Source of the DNA: Pedobacter sp. BMA
Lineage (GTDB): Bacteria > Bacteroidota > Bacteroidia > Sphingobacteriales > Sphingobacteriaceae
Reading direction: 5' to 3'
DNA: 64,000 nucleotides
Assembly (NCBI RefSeq): GCF_001027745.1
Contig: NZ_LECU01000001.1
Location: 541,050 to 605,049, forward strand
Below, piece after piece: positions 16,701-24,824 of this stretch. A program made the position numbers and the translations under genes. The notes beneath the pieces were generated by a model. That model was not told the DNA's origin. It searched no databases and saw only the letters and a list, made by a program, of their open reading frames with translations. Each line of letters starts with the position of its first letter. Within the stretch, counting starts at the first letter, position 1.

Positions 16701-19246
16701 TTGTAAAGCCAACCTTTAGGAGCATATTGCAACTTTTAAAAACTGAATATGATACAGCAGATGATTTACTCCGAAACAAAAGTCAATTGCAGGAAAATTA
16801 TCATTTCCAAGATATTGAAGATACATTACTTAAGATCAGCAGCATCAGACAAAAACGTGGCGATCAGGAAATAGATTATTTAATTACACATCCCGATGCC
16901 TCCGCATTAATTAAGAAACTTAACAAAATCTATCCGGCCCTTCCGGTACTTGCAGAAAAACTTGAATTGTGCCTGGTACAAAGCCGGCAAAAATCTTTTA
17001 ATGAACTGCAGGATGACTTAGAAAGTATTTTGATGAACATCGAAAGCTTACCTGATTTACTTCCTGCATTGAAAGATTACAGCAAAGCATCTGAAAATGT
17101 AAAAACCTTACTTAACAGTATCCCGATAACGCCGGTTGAAACAGAAGCTTCAATGGCTAATAAAACTTTAAAACAGTTTTATCAGTACAATAAAGCTTTC
17201 GCAGCAACAGATATTCAAAGCATCGAAAAGGCAGTAAATCAGATCAGGCAGGGTTATAAAAAATTATTAAAGCTCAATGCCGAACAAATAAGGGCAACAG
17301 TGCGCCAGCGCTTCCTCGATCATATTGAATTGGGTAATATGGCCCCTAGTCAGCTAAATCCTCAGCAAAAGGCATTTAAGAAGGATTATAACGAAGGCAG
17401 AAAAATTCTTGAAAATGAATTTGGCAAAAGCATGCGCTATAAAAGTATCAGGGAATTAAGTGCAAAAGAAAGCGGACTTGTTTTAAAAGACATTAAGCCG
17501 GTATGGTTAATGAGTCCGTTGAGCGTAAGTGACAGCCTTCCGTTAAACACAAATTATTTTGATGTGGTAATTTTTGACGAAGCCAGTCAGATTACCCTCG
17601 AAGAAGGAATCCCCGCATTGTATAGAAGTCCTCAAACGATTATTGTTGGTGATGATAAACAGATGCCGCCATCCAATTTCTTTTCGGCAAAGGCCGAAGA
17701 TCCCGATGATCTGGAAACAGATGAAACTGATAATGAAAACGAACTCCTGAGTGCAGATGCAGATAGTTTACTGGTACAGGGAAGCAGAAAACTCGACAGT
17801 ACAATGCTGAGCTGGCACTACCGCAGCCATTATGAAACTCTAATCAGTTATAGTAACCATGCCTTTTACGAAGCAGGTTTATTAACAATTCCTGATAAAA
17901 CAGTTCATCATAATGAAAAGGAAGCAATTGAAGTTAACAGCCCCGATGATGCGGCCAAATTTGCCGGTACACTGTTCGACAGGAGTATCAGCTTTCATTT
18001 TCATCCTGACAGTGTTTACGAAAAACGCAGCAATACCGGAGAGGCAAACTATATTGCATTGTTGATAAGGGAGTTGTTAACAAATGGAACCAAAGACAGC
18101 ATTGGTATTGTTGCATTTAGTCAGGAACAGCAACATGCTATTGAAAACGCATTATCGAGCCTTGCTGCAAGCGATAAAGCTTTCGAATTGCTTTTGGAAG
18201 AAGCTTATAACAGAACTGAAGACGAACAGTTTGTTGGCCTGATTATTAAAAACCTCGAGAACATTCAGGGAGATGAACGCGATATCATCATCATGAGTGT
18301 TTGCTATGGCTTTGATAGCCGCAAAAAAATGTTAATGAATTTTGGCCCTGTAAATAAAAAGGGTGGCGAAAAAAGGCTAAATGTAATTTTTAGCCGTGCC
18401 AGAAAACACATGGCCGTGGTAAGCAGTATTAAATACTACAATATTACAAATGAATATAACGAAGGTGCAAGCTATTTCCGCAGGTTTCTGCAATATGCAG
18501 AAAGCGTATCAAACGGCAATATGCAAATGGCCAGAACAATTCTGGATAGTTTGATTTTCAGCAAGAAACAAGTTATCCGTCAGGATAGTAACATCGTGTT
18601 GCAACAGATCAAAAAAGAACTCGGAAACAGAGGATTTGAAGTACAGGAAAATGTCGGGCAGAGTACATTTAAATGTTCGCTCGCAATTAAACTTCATCCT
18701 TCAGATAAAACTTATACCCTGAGTATCCTTGTCGACGATGAAGCCCATTACAGCAACGATAATCTATTGGAACAGTATTATCAGCGGCCTGCTATTCTAA
18801 AATCATTTGGCTGGCAAACCATGCACTTATTCGCCAAAGACTGGCTCAATAACCCTCAAAAAATGACAGATATCATCCTAAAAAGGATAAATGAGGTTCA
18901 GATTGAGAATAATGACGACGATACAGAGCTGCCGGCCTTTAACAGTGTTGCGCCGGTAGAATCTTTAAACAGTGAGGTGAATGCATTAAACAACAGCCAG
19001 GATAAAACAGAAACCATAGCTGGATATGAGCATATAAAGTTCGACCGCCTGGTTTTTGCAGATATGGGCAGTAACAAATTCTGGGAATCGGCACTGGACG
19101 AATCAAAACTAATAGTCAGGTTTGGAAGAACCGGAACCAAAGGACAAGTAAATATTAAAACTTTTGAGACAGTAGAAATGGCACAAAAAGAAAGAGATAA
19201 GCTCATTCGCGAAAAACTGAATAAAGGTTATAAAACTCAAAATTAG
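13775..19246 (+). CDS. Multidomain SF1 helicase: kinase-like remnant, DUF4011, COG1112 helicase, REase-like, WGR
   Basis: The start is ATG 13775 (1823 residues); the TTG at 13751 is less likely. Order of parts: (1) about 30-225, resembling the C-terminal lobe of a Ser/Thr kinase, with T146-DIFCLGLIL and 'IHPTISALIKEMTELDRQLR' matching the lobe's late subdomains, but no N-lobe, no catalytic HRD; (2) about 235-430, DUF4011 start with 'RLFDTSRRNRLLYY'; (3) SF1 helicase with Walker A GPPGTGKS at 642-649, DEAS 1268-1271, GDDKQMPPS from 1292, WHYRSHYE 1347, NIQGDERD 1496, and an arginine motif 'RLNVIFSRARKH' near 1534, with a coiled insert (about 700-1210) between motifs I and II; (4) about 1595-1715, similar to the REase-like MTES_1575 fold; (5) about 1751-1820, a WGR domain ('VRFGRTGTKGQ'). 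The family includes anti-phage helicases such as those in Mokosh and Hhe systems; a defence role here is inferred. No mobile element is nearby. Confidence 0.85.
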   Translation: MTPDKITFKTFLNTAFDKGQYATDDIIAFVTPLFEEVLSFHENNQVAPFYNDDAIFITEAAIDIDENLTSRPQYNTSKITELFKSLKSKQFHIVEREKLEADIDKGTYNSETVHIHTAINEPLSYPAYLTGYNCFEILLNHHDAQTDIFCLGLILGSLALSLNLYDKDDLVTFTRYRQNPVQYNQRIHPTISALIKEMTELDRQLRSQDLYDVIHRLKFYRDYDIEKQVDLSHIAGWVNKELKERSQFILNKLRNRLFDTSRRNRLLYYKPNMRFVNLTVSSVPMVLHYQSIRPDLLFTWNSEISAKVKGMKEIVLNKYLRFEDHNYLPGALDKIRVESQRDIQEYGFSQLKLVITFLNWHNLKEDISERIQSPLLMIPVELKKTKKLKEDHYTVQVLDNAAEVNPVLANQLRELYGIKLPDFVDLDEMSIEQFYQILKSQIDSANQGIQLQFIQKPLIKLIHGVAKQTVGNYRKRLRKNSGLDSYKNIGYSYQHEHFKPLGLEIFKQRIEQNPSFLEFLINDEIKLASKQLTGDQNNGRELFELTENANNPYSWDFDTCNMVLGNFNYKKMSLVRDYNHVIDNKVQHEVFESLFSNQPKQIREHHINLNKLEDWNHVITADPAQTKAILQSRTGESYIIQGPPGTGKSQTITNLIADFLAQGKNILFVCEKRAALDVVFHRLKQNGLDELCCYIHDSQGDKREFIKNLKTTYEEFIRNRKDLQLIIQTKHSLITDLNVQLNTLLQFHQHHNEIPETAGIPIRKLIDRVIELKNQILPLQPRQEELVPDYKQWVDFGEMIVALSKQLEETGAEPEFAGHPLSKLNDEVFNQENPLNYLENLIKDLQHSLTDIDNFIHTNQISSEHCTYLTQLTELAEDALLLAPFVEFNNTELLGANSAAAKAFDKEISQYKQLQQTLDNLTEQNLNWLHKLSRQDLANALALADKNEGAFFSFLNGSWRTLKKQLQQSYNFSQHLVKPTFRSILQLLKTEYDTADDLLRNKSQLQENYHFQDIEDTLLKISSIRQKRGDQEIDYLITHPDASALIKKLNKIYPALPVLAEKLELCLVQSRQKSFNELQDDLESILMNIESLPDLLPALKDYSKASENVKTLLNSIPITPVETEASMANKTLKQFYQYNKAFAATDIQSIEKAVNQIRQGYKKLLKLNAEQIRATVRQRFLDHIELGNMAPSQLNPQQKAFKKDYNEGRKILENEFGKSMRYKSIRELSAKESGLVLKDIKPVWLMSPLSVSDSLPLNTNYFDVVIFDEASQITLEEGIPALYRSPQTIIVGDDKQMPPSNFFSAKAEDPDDLETDETDNENELLSADADSLLVQGSRKLDSTMLSWHYRSHYETLISYSNHAFYEAGLLTIPDKTVHHNEKEAIEVNSPDDAAKFAGTLFDRSISFHFHPDSVYEKRSNTGEANYIALLIRELLTNGTKDSIGIVAFSQEQQHAIENALSSLAASDKAFELLLEEAYNRTEDEQFVGLIIKNLENIQGDERDIIIMSVCYGFDSRKKMLMNFGPVNKKGGEKRLNVIFSRARKHMAVVSSIKYYNITNEYNEGASYFRRFLQYAESVSNGNMQMARTILDSLIFSKKQVIRQDSNIVLQQIKKELGNRGFEVQENVGQSTFKCSLAIKLHPSDKTYTLSILVDDEAHYSNDNLLEQYYQRPAILKSFGWQTMHLFAKDWLNNPQKMTDIILKRINEVQIENNDDDTELPAFNSVAPVESLNSEVNALNNSQDKTETIAGYEHIKFDRLVFADMGSNKFWESALDESKLIVRFGRTGTKGQVNIKTFETVEMAQKERDKLIREKLNKGYKTQN

Positions 19247-19408
19247 TAGCGTTTAACAGGATGTCTCCTGGTTGTTCATTTGGATCAGGAGATAATCACC
19301 TTAGAAATTGAATGCTATTGCAAAACTGGTTGATAACGAAATCGATAATCTTTGAGTCATAAATTACTTCCGGCTTAAAGCAAATTTTCATTTCGCCAGT
19401 TGCTCTTA

Positions 19409-19416
19409 TATATTTG
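19409..19416 (+). promoter_or_regulatory. Predicted -7 box of the AraC-type regulator gene
   Basis: TATATTTG, an exact TAnnTTTG match, lies 21 bases upstream of the ATG at 19438. An apparent in-frame TTG start at 19414 falls inside this box, which argues for the ATG. Confidence 0.45.
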
Positions 19417-19437
19417 TTTACCCTAAAAACATCCAGT

Positions 19438-19842
19438 ATGAAAATTCCACAAAAATTCTTTGCCCGACAACATGAAATTGCCGCAGATTATTTACGGGAA
19501 TTAGATAAGCACCTCGACGATATAGTGTCTGGTAGGGCAACAGAAATGTTTGAGGTACGTGATTTTGCTGAACTGATCCATGTTCACCCCACCCACTTAA
19601 GTAATACCATCAAGTCTGCAACCGGACACTCTCCCTGCTACTTTTTTGAAGAACGGTTGATGGAAATTTCTAAATCCATGCTACAGAATGTAAGTATGCC
19701 GATTTCTGAAATTGCACGGATTTTAACATACGACCCCTCAAACTTCACCAAATTCTTCAAGCATTTTGCGGGACAAACACCTAAACAATATCGCGAAGAA
19801 TACTTTCAATCCTTGGCAAATAAGGAAAATGTCACCATATAA
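19438..19842 (+). CDS. AraC-type helix-turn-helix regulator, DNA-binding domain only
   Basis: The ATG start at 19438 gives 134 residues; the upstream TTG lies inside a promoter box. The protein holds the two helix-turn-helix motifs of the AraC C-terminal domain: 'FAELIHVHPTHLSNTIKSATG' (first, near residue 40) and 'ISEIARILTYDPSNFTKFFKHFAGQTPKQYRE' (second, near residue 95, ending in the P-x-x-Y-R signature). There is no ligand-binding N-terminal domain, only about 35 residues of helix. Three TCACCAT repeats, the first inside its own 3' end, lie before the SDR gene 87 bases downstream, so it probably controls that gene. Confidence 0.88.
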   Translation: MKIPQKFFARQHEIAADYLRELDKHLDDIVSGRATEMFEVRDFAELIHVHPTHLSNTIKSATGHSPCYFFEERLMEISKSMLQNVSMPISEIARILTYDPSNFTKFFKHFAGQTPKQYREEYFQSLANKENVTI

Positions 19843-19890
19843 AACTTAAGCTGTCACCATTTTTACTTAACGTATCACCATTTTTACTGG
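19832..19890 (+). promoter_or_regulatory. Three-copy direct repeat, probable AraC-type operator
   Basis: TCACCAT occurs at 19832-19838, 19854-19860 and 19875-19881, with start-to-start distances of 22 and 21 bases, about two DNA turns. The first two copies are followed after 5-6 bases by ACTTA and the third by ACTGG, giving a two-part unit as expected for the two recognition helices of AraC proteins. It sits between the regulator and the SDR. Confidence 0.55.
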
Positions 19891-19929
19891 TAGTTTCTCT
19901 TCAACTTTGTTCTATAAATAAAAAACAAA

Positions 19930-20694
19930 ATGGAAACACAAAATAAAATTGCATTAGTAACTGGCGGAAGTCGTGGATTAGGCAAAAACGCTGCTATACA
20001 CTTGGCTAAAAAAGGCCTGGATGTAATCATTACCTATCAGTCGAAAAAAGAAGATGCCGAAGAAACGGTAGAACTTTTAAAAAACGTCGGGGTAAAAGCT
20101 GCAGCACTTCAGCTGAATGTTGCTGACATCAAAACGTTTGAAACCTTTTTCAATGAAGTAAAGTCAATATTAACATCCGTGTTTAACGCAGAGAAATTTG
20201 ATTACTTAGTAAACAACGCCGGTATTGGTATTCATGTGCCCTTTGCCGAAACTACTGAAGAACAATTCGACACATTGGTTAACATACAATTTAAAGGCGT
20301 ATTCTTTCTCACTCAAAAAGCACTGGGCTTGATCAATGATGGAGGGGGAATTGTAAATGTATCAACTGGTTTAGCACGTTTTGCTTTGCCAGGCTATGCA
20401 GCCTATGCGTCAATGAAAGGCGCTATGGAAACCCTGACCAAATATCAGGCAAAGGAATTGGGATCGAGAGGCATTAATGTTAATATTGTTGCACCTGGCG
20501 CTATCGAAACCGACTTTGGCGGTGGCGTGGTACGCGATAACGAACAAATGAATAAAGGCATTGCATCACAAACCGCATTGGGCAGAGTTGGATTGCCAGA
20601 TGACATCGGACCTGTTGTCGCATTCTTATGCACCAAAGAAGCAAAATGGATCAATGCACAACGGATTGAAGCTTCCGGAGGCATGTTTTTATAA
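19930..20694 (+). CDS. SDR family oxidoreductase (3-oxoacyl-ACP reductase-like)
   Basis: A 254-residue classical short-chain dehydrogenase. It has the cofactor motif TGGSRGLG near residue 11, NNAG near 96, the active-site Ser in 'VNVSTG' and the Y-A-S-M-K catalytic pair near residue 160, and the 'PGAIETDF' segment. NADP preference is suggested by basic residues after the second strand but not proven. Substrate unknown. It follows the AraC-type regulator and its repeat array, so it is probably the regulator's target. A perfect 11-bp hairpin follows the stop codon. Confidence 0.9.
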   Translation: METQNKIALVTGGSRGLGKNAAIHLAKKGLDVIITYQSKKEDAEETVELLKNVGVKAAALQLNVADIKTFETFFNEVKSILTSVFNAEKFDYLVNNAGIGIHVPFAETTEEQFDTLVNIQFKGVFFLTQKALGLINDGGGIVNVSTGLARFALPGYAAYASMKGAMETLTKYQAKELGSRGINVNIVAPGAIETDFGGGVVRDNEQMNKGIASQTALGRVGLPDDIGPVVAFLCTKEAKWINAQRIEASGGMFL

Positions 20695-20712
20695 GTAGAA
20701 AATTCACAACCA

Positions 20713-20744
20713 ATATTGCCTGATTCCTCAGAGTCAGGCAATAT
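20713..20744 (+). terminator. Hairpin after the SDR gene
   Basis: ATATTGCCTGA (20713-20723) and TCAGGCAATAT (20734-20744) form a perfect 11-bp stem with a 10-base loop. No T-run follows, so it may be an RNA-stabilising 3' end or a factor-assisted terminator. Confidence 0.5.
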
Positions 20745-20823
20745 CACACCCACGTTTCTCCACCCCCGGTAAGCCGACAAAATAAACCCCATAAAATCAC
20801 GTTATGCTTGCAAAGCAAAAAAT

Positions 20824-21513
20824 GTGATTAAAAAACTATTACCTGTTTTCTTTCTTATTTTAGCCAGTGGAACCGCAAATGCCCAGCGGTGGACTGATGC
20901 CGAATTTCGAAGAGCCAATACTGCAGCAACAGCAAACTACCTTACCAATGAAGAGAAAAATATAATCCTGTATCTCAACCTCATTCGAATTGATGGTGAG
21001 AAATTTTATTACACTTTTTTGGAAGATTACTTTAATACCTACAACGCAAAAGTTAAACAATACCGCAATTACAACGAATTGCGTCTTACCCGAAACAACC
21101 CCTATTACACGTCATTGCTCAAACACTTAAAGGGCATAAAAAACCTGCCGGTATTCTACCCTGATGAAAAACTAACGGTATTGAGCCGCAGCCATGCGCA
21201 GGATCTAAACCGGAACAATTTAGATACCCATGAAAGCAGTAACGGCGATAAATTCTCTAAAAGACTGTCCAGATACTTTCCCAACAAAGCCATGAGCGAA
21301 AATATAGATTTCGGATATTCAAATAGCCTGGATATCGTTTGTCACCTGCTTTTGGATTGTGGCGTACCATCCCTTGGCCACCGCTTCAATATGCTCGATC
21401 AGAAATATAAGTTAAATACCGTCGGCATCAGCATTCAGCCACACCCCTCTTACACTTGGTGTGCAGTAATGGACTTTGTAGCATTACCTGCTTATACCGC
21501 TGGTAAACCATAG
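20824..21513 (+). CDS. Secreted CAP-domain (SCP/PR-1-like) protein
   Basis: The start is GTG at 20824; the nearby ATG at 20822 is out of frame and stops at once. The 229-residue product has a signal peptide cleaved after ANAQ (about residue 21). The CAP fold is recognised by 'LSRSHAQDLNRNN' (first His, near residue 125), 'THESSNGDKFSKR' (second His, residue about 138) and 'MSENIDFG' (Glu), followed by 'GHRFNMLDQKYKLNTVGISI', the G-H-R/x-x-x-L pattern. CAP proteins are extracellular and of mixed function. No neighbour explains its role. The start codon lies in the right arm of a possible hairpin (AATCAC 20795-20800 with GTGATT). Confidence 0.82.
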   Translation: MIKKLLPVFFLILASGTANAQRWTDAEFRRANTAATANYLTNEEKNIILYLNLIRIDGEKFYYTFLEDYFNTYNAKVKQYRNYNELRLTRNNPYYTSLLKHLKGIKNLPVFYPDEKLTVLSRSHAQDLNRNNLDTHESSNGDKFSKRLSRYFPNKAMSENIDFGYSNSLDIVCHLLLDCGVPSLGHRFNMLDQKYKLNTVGISIQPHPSYTWCAVMDFVALPAYTAGKP

Positions 21514-21561
21514 TTTACCAGAATATCAATATAATTTTCTGAAGGTTTTTATTAAAAAAAC

Positions 21562-21569
21562 TACCTTTG
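21562..21569 (+). promoter_or_regulatory. Predicted -7 box of the GtrA-like gene
   Basis: TACCTTTG matches TAnnTTTG and lies 21 bases before the ATG at 21591. A TTG inside it is in frame with the gene but is more likely promoter than start codon. Confidence 0.5.
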
Positions 21570-21590
21570 CCCAAACACCACAAACAATTC

Positions 21591-22091
21591 ATGCGCAAAG
21601 CTATTTTAGCATTCATCGATTTTTTCTATCCCCCTTTCAGAAGATTTGTATCCTTGCATAACTTCAGATACCTTGCAACTGGTGGAAGTACATTCGTTTT
21701 GGGCCTTGTAATGTTTTGGGTAGCTTACAATTACATATTCCTTACTGAAGAGGTTAAAGTATTATTCTTCACCCTAAAGCGCAATACAGTTTCCCTGGCT
21801 GTTGAATTTGTTGTTGTGATTCCTTATAGCTTCATCCTCAACAAATACCTTATTTTTACCCACAGCGAGGTTAAATCCCGCACACAGTTATTTCGTTTCA
21901 TCAACCTGCAGTTTATAAACATGTTATTAAACTATGTTTTACTGAAGTTTTTTGTCGAAATAATGGGCATATATCCCACTGTTTCAAGATTGGTTGTGCA
22001 AGTCGGAATCGCCTTGTTCAGCTATTTATATCAGCACTACTTCACCTTCAGTGTAAAAAAAATCGGCGGCAATAAAGGCAAAAAGAACTAG
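21591..22091 (+). CDS. GtrA-like membrane protein
   Basis: ATG 21591 gives 166 residues with four hydrophobic segments. The opening 'FRYLATGGSTFVLGLVMFWVAYN' region, with an Arg/Gly start to helix 1 and the 'IPYSFILNKYLIF' stretch near residue 75, is typical of GtrA-type small membrane proteins, which help move lipid-linked sugars or act with glycosyltransferases. No glycosyltransferase is adjacent. The rest of the pathway cannot be inferred. An upstream TTG start (21567) is rejected because it lies in the promoter box. Confidence 0.82.
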   Translation: MRKAILAFIDFFYPPFRRFVSLHNFRYLATGGSTFVLGLVMFWVAYNYIFLTEEVKVLFFTLKRNTVSLAVEFVVVIPYSFILNKYLIFTHSEVKSRTQLFRFINLQFINMLLNYVLLKFFVEIMGIYPTVSRLVVQVGIALFSYLYQHYFTFSVKKIGGNKGKKN

Positions 22092-22250
22092 TCCCACCCA
22101 AGATCAATTCAGCCTTCCTCTCATTTCGTGTAAAGCTGCACACAAAATGGATATGCACAAAATCAGGGCTTAAATAAACGCCATACTTCTTGCTTAGCTA
22201 ATCGCAACAAGCTAACTTAGTGCTCAACCAACTTATTCATCATAATAGCA

Positions 22251-24023
22251 ATGAGCCATTTTAACGACTTTAGTAATCCACAGGTTGCGAAATTGCCCAA
22301 TCATTTAAAGCAGTTTATCGTTAATCAGAACTATGGAAAATACACCCCAATAGATCAGGCAGTATGGCGATACGTCATGCGTCAGAATTATAGCTACCTG
22401 AAAAATGTTGCTTACTACCCTTATATCAAAGGCTTGCAGCGGGCCGGTTTAAGCATTGAACATATCCCCGACCTGCAAACCATGAACGATAATCTAGGCA
22501 AAATCGGTTGGGGAGCAGTTACCGTTGATGGTTTTATACCGCCTGCGGCCTTTATGGAATATCAGGCTTACAAGGTTTTGGTTATCGCCGCCGATATCCG
22601 TCAGATTAACCACATCGAATATACACCCGCTCCGGATATTATCCATGAAAGCGCAGGTCATGCACCCATAATAGCCGATGCCGATTATAACAATTACCTG
22701 AGCTACTTCGGATCCATAGGAGCAAAAGCAATGTTTTCGGCAAAAGATTTCGAACTTTACGAAGCAATTCGAAAACTTTCTATACTAAAAGAAGCAAACG
22801 ATGCCGATGAAATGGAAATTGCTAAAGCCGAAAAAAACCTGCGCTACATCAGTGAAAACATGGGAGAACCATCTGAAATGGCACTTCTTGGGCGACTGCA
22901 CTGGTGGACAGTCGAGTATGGGTTAATTGGTACGCTGGAGGATCCTAAAATTTATGGCGCAGGCTTACTTTCTTCAATTGGCGAAAGTGCCACATGTATG
23001 CAGAACGACGTCGAAAAATTATGGTATAGTATCAATACGATAAACCATCAGTACGACATCACAAAACCGCAACCACGGCTTTTTGTTACACCAACATTTC
23101 AAAATCTGATTGATGTACTGGAACAATTTGCCGACACCATGGCGTTTCGTCGCGGCGGATCAGAAAGTGTATTAAAAGCCATCGCATGCAAAAACGTTGC
23201 AACAGCAGTTTACTCATCTGGATTGCAGGTTTCCGGGATATTTACTGATATAGGCATCGATACCAATGATGAGCTTACCTTCATTAAAACTACTGGTCCA
23301 TCTGCATTAGCCTTCGAAAACATACAGCTTAATAACCATGGAAAAAATTACCATACTGATGGGTTCTCATCTCCTGTGGGTCAACTTAAAGGATCAGCTA
23401 AACTACTAGAAAATTATACTGACGCGGAAATTGCTGCGTTGAAAACGGGCGACAAAACCGGACTGACTTTCGAAAGCGGAATCAAAGTAACCGGAAAAGT
23501 CACCAACCTGTTGAGAAAAAATGGAAAGCTACTATTAATTACATTCGAAGAATGTACAGTTACCGAGAGCAACAACAATATTCTGTTCAGGGCCGAATGG
23601 GGTACCTATGATATGGCCGTAGGAAGTAAAATTATATCTGTCTTTAATGGCGCCGCCGATAAAGATGCTTACGAAGAAATAACCCCCGTTAGCACTGAAA
23701 AAACGCATCAGCTACAGTATGATGAAAAAACAAAAAATCTGCATAATCTATACAAACGTGTTCGTGAGATCAGGGAAAATAATGAATCGCTTGATGAATT
23801 AAACGATATTTTCGATAAACTGAAACAACAACACCGGCAAGACTGGCTTTGTGCCCTCGAGATTTTAGAACTGATTGCTCAAAAACCCCGGTACACCAGG
23901 CTCGAAAAGGAACTCATGATATACATCGAAATAAAAGCGGCCAAAGAGCCTGATCATCATAAATTAATTCTAGATGGATTACACGTAATCAAACACCCGG
24001 TATCACAGTTGCTATCAAATTAA
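22251..24023 (+). CDS. Aromatic amino acid hydroxylase (phenylalanine 4-hydroxylase type)
   Basis: A 590-residue protein. The N-terminal 330 residues match the pterin-dependent aromatic amino acid hydroxylase fold. The iron facial triad is visible as H132-E-S-A-G-H137 and E222 in 'WTVEYG'. This is the long Bacteroidota form, with an extra C-terminal half (about 340-590) rich in charged and helical sequence that I cannot assign. It converts phenylalanine to tyrosine, using a pterin cofactor. The tyrosine-degrading genes hmgA and hppD lie 4.6 kb downstream, and FAA hydrolase 2.9 kb downstream on the other strand, so it most likely feeds that pathway. A tryptophan or other substrate is less likely. 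Confidence 0.88.
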   Translation: MSHFNDFSNPQVAKLPNHLKQFIVNQNYGKYTPIDQAVWRYVMRQNYSYLKNVAYYPYIKGLQRAGLSIEHIPDLQTMNDNLGKIGWGAVTVDGFIPPAAFMEYQAYKVLVIAADIRQINHIEYTPAPDIIHESAGHAPIIADADYNNYLSYFGSIGAKAMFSAKDFELYEAIRKLSILKEANDADEMEIAKAEKNLRYISENMGEPSEMALLGRLHWWTVEYGLIGTLEDPKIYGAGLLSSIGESATCMQNDVEKLWYSINTINHQYDITKPQPRLFVTPTFQNLIDVLEQFADTMAFRRGGSESVLKAIACKNVATAVYSSGLQVSGIFTDIGIDTNDELTFIKTTGPSALAFENIQLNNHGKNYHTDGFSSPVGQLKGSAKLLENYTDAEIAALKTGDKTGLTFESGIKVTGKVTNLLRKNGKLLLITFEECTVTESNNNILFRAEWGTYDMAVGSKIISVFNGAADKDAYEEITPVSTEKTHQLQYDEKTKNLHNLYKRVREIRENNESLDELNDIFDKLKQQHRQDWLCALEILELIAQKPRYTRLEKELMIYIEIKAAKEPDHHKLILDGLHVIKHPVSQLLSN

Positions 24024-24069
24024 GTACAAGGTTGTGAAATAACTTCAATAACATTCAGAAAAGGTTTAA

Positions 24070-24077
24070 TAACTTTG
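24070..24077 (+). promoter_or_regulatory. Predicted -7 box of the second SDR gene
   Basis: TAACTTTG matches TAnnTTTG exactly and lies 45 bases upstream of the chosen ATG (24123), inside the gap after the hydroxylase gene. Confidence 0.45.
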
Positions 24078-24122
24078 TGCCATGTTGCTGCTTTAACCGG
24101 TAACATGCCAAAAAACCCAGAG

Positions 24123-24824
24123 ATGAACATTATAATTACAGGAGCAAGCAGTGGAATTGGTTTCGAAGCTGCACTAGAATTTAGCTTACAGAAACAAAAT
24201 AAAATTGTCGCCATAGCACGTACTGCCGATAAATTACGTAAGCTTTTGGAAATTGCGCGAAGCATTAACCCTGAATGCACATTGCTTCCTGTAGAATTCG
24301 ATATAGTGAATGATGACTATGCCGCATTACTACCATTCCTCAAAGAGCGCTTAGGCAACATTGATATCCTGATCAATAACGCAGGAAGCTTAATCAATAA
24401 GCCATTCCTGGAAACAACGGAAGCCGATTTGGGAGAAATGCTGCAAAGCAATGTTATCGCTCACTTCAGGATGATCCAAAATGTTTTACCATTGATGGGA
24501 AGCGGTAGCCACATTGTAAATATTGGTAGTATGGGCGGCTTTCAGGGAAGTGTAAAATTCCCGGGTCTATCGGCATATTCCGCCAGCAAAGCTGCCCTGC
24601 ATACCTTAACAGAGTGCCTGGCATTTGAACTCGCAGAAACAGGTATAAAAGTAAACTGCCTGGCCTTGGGATCAGCTCAAACTGAAATGCTGGAAGCTGC
24701 TTTTCCTGGATATCAAAGCCCTGTTATGGCATTCGAGATGGGTAAATACATCGCTGATTTTGCAAAAACCGGACACAAATTTTTTAATGGAAAAATTTTA
24801 CCGGTTGCAGTAACTACACCATAG
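24123..24824 (+). CDS. SDR family oxidoreductase
   Basis: I choose ATG 24123, which begins MNIIITGASSGIG, the usual opening of this family (233 residues); ATG 24105 would add six residues, and the TTG at 24075 lies in the promoter box. The cofactor motif TGASSGIG starts at residue 6, NNAG is near residue 82, and the active-site pair is in 'YSASKAA' near residue 150. Substrate unknown. It lies between the aromatic amino acid hydroxylase and the DUF4870 gene and has its own promoter box, so a link to Phe degradation is not established. Confidence 0.87.
   Translation: MNIIITGASSGIGFEAALEFSLQKQNKIVAIARTADKLRKLLEIARSINPECTLLPVEFDIVNDDYAALLPFLKERLGNIDILINNAGSLINKPFLETTEADLGEMLQSNVIAHFRMIQNVLPLMGSGSHIVNIGSMGGFQGSVKFPGLSAYSASKAALHTLTECLAFELAETGIKVNCLALGSAQTEMLEAAFPGYQSPVMAFEMGKYIADFAKTGHKFFNGKILPVAVTTP

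Noticed and set aside
12508..19246. Horizontal island around the M48/helicase pair
   Set aside because: No tRNA, integrase, direct repeats or clear shift in base composition flanks the pair, so transfer cannot be supported from this sequence.
19264..19292. TCTCCTG/CAGGAGA stem after the helicase gene as a terminator
   Set aside because: A 7-bp stem with a 15-base loop and no T-run is too weak to call.
19414..19437. TTG start codons just upstream of the AraC, GtrA and SDR genes (19414, 21567, 24075)
   Set aside because: Each TTG lies inside a TAnnTTTG promoter box, so it cannot be translated from that promoter; a downstream ATG fits the protein families better.
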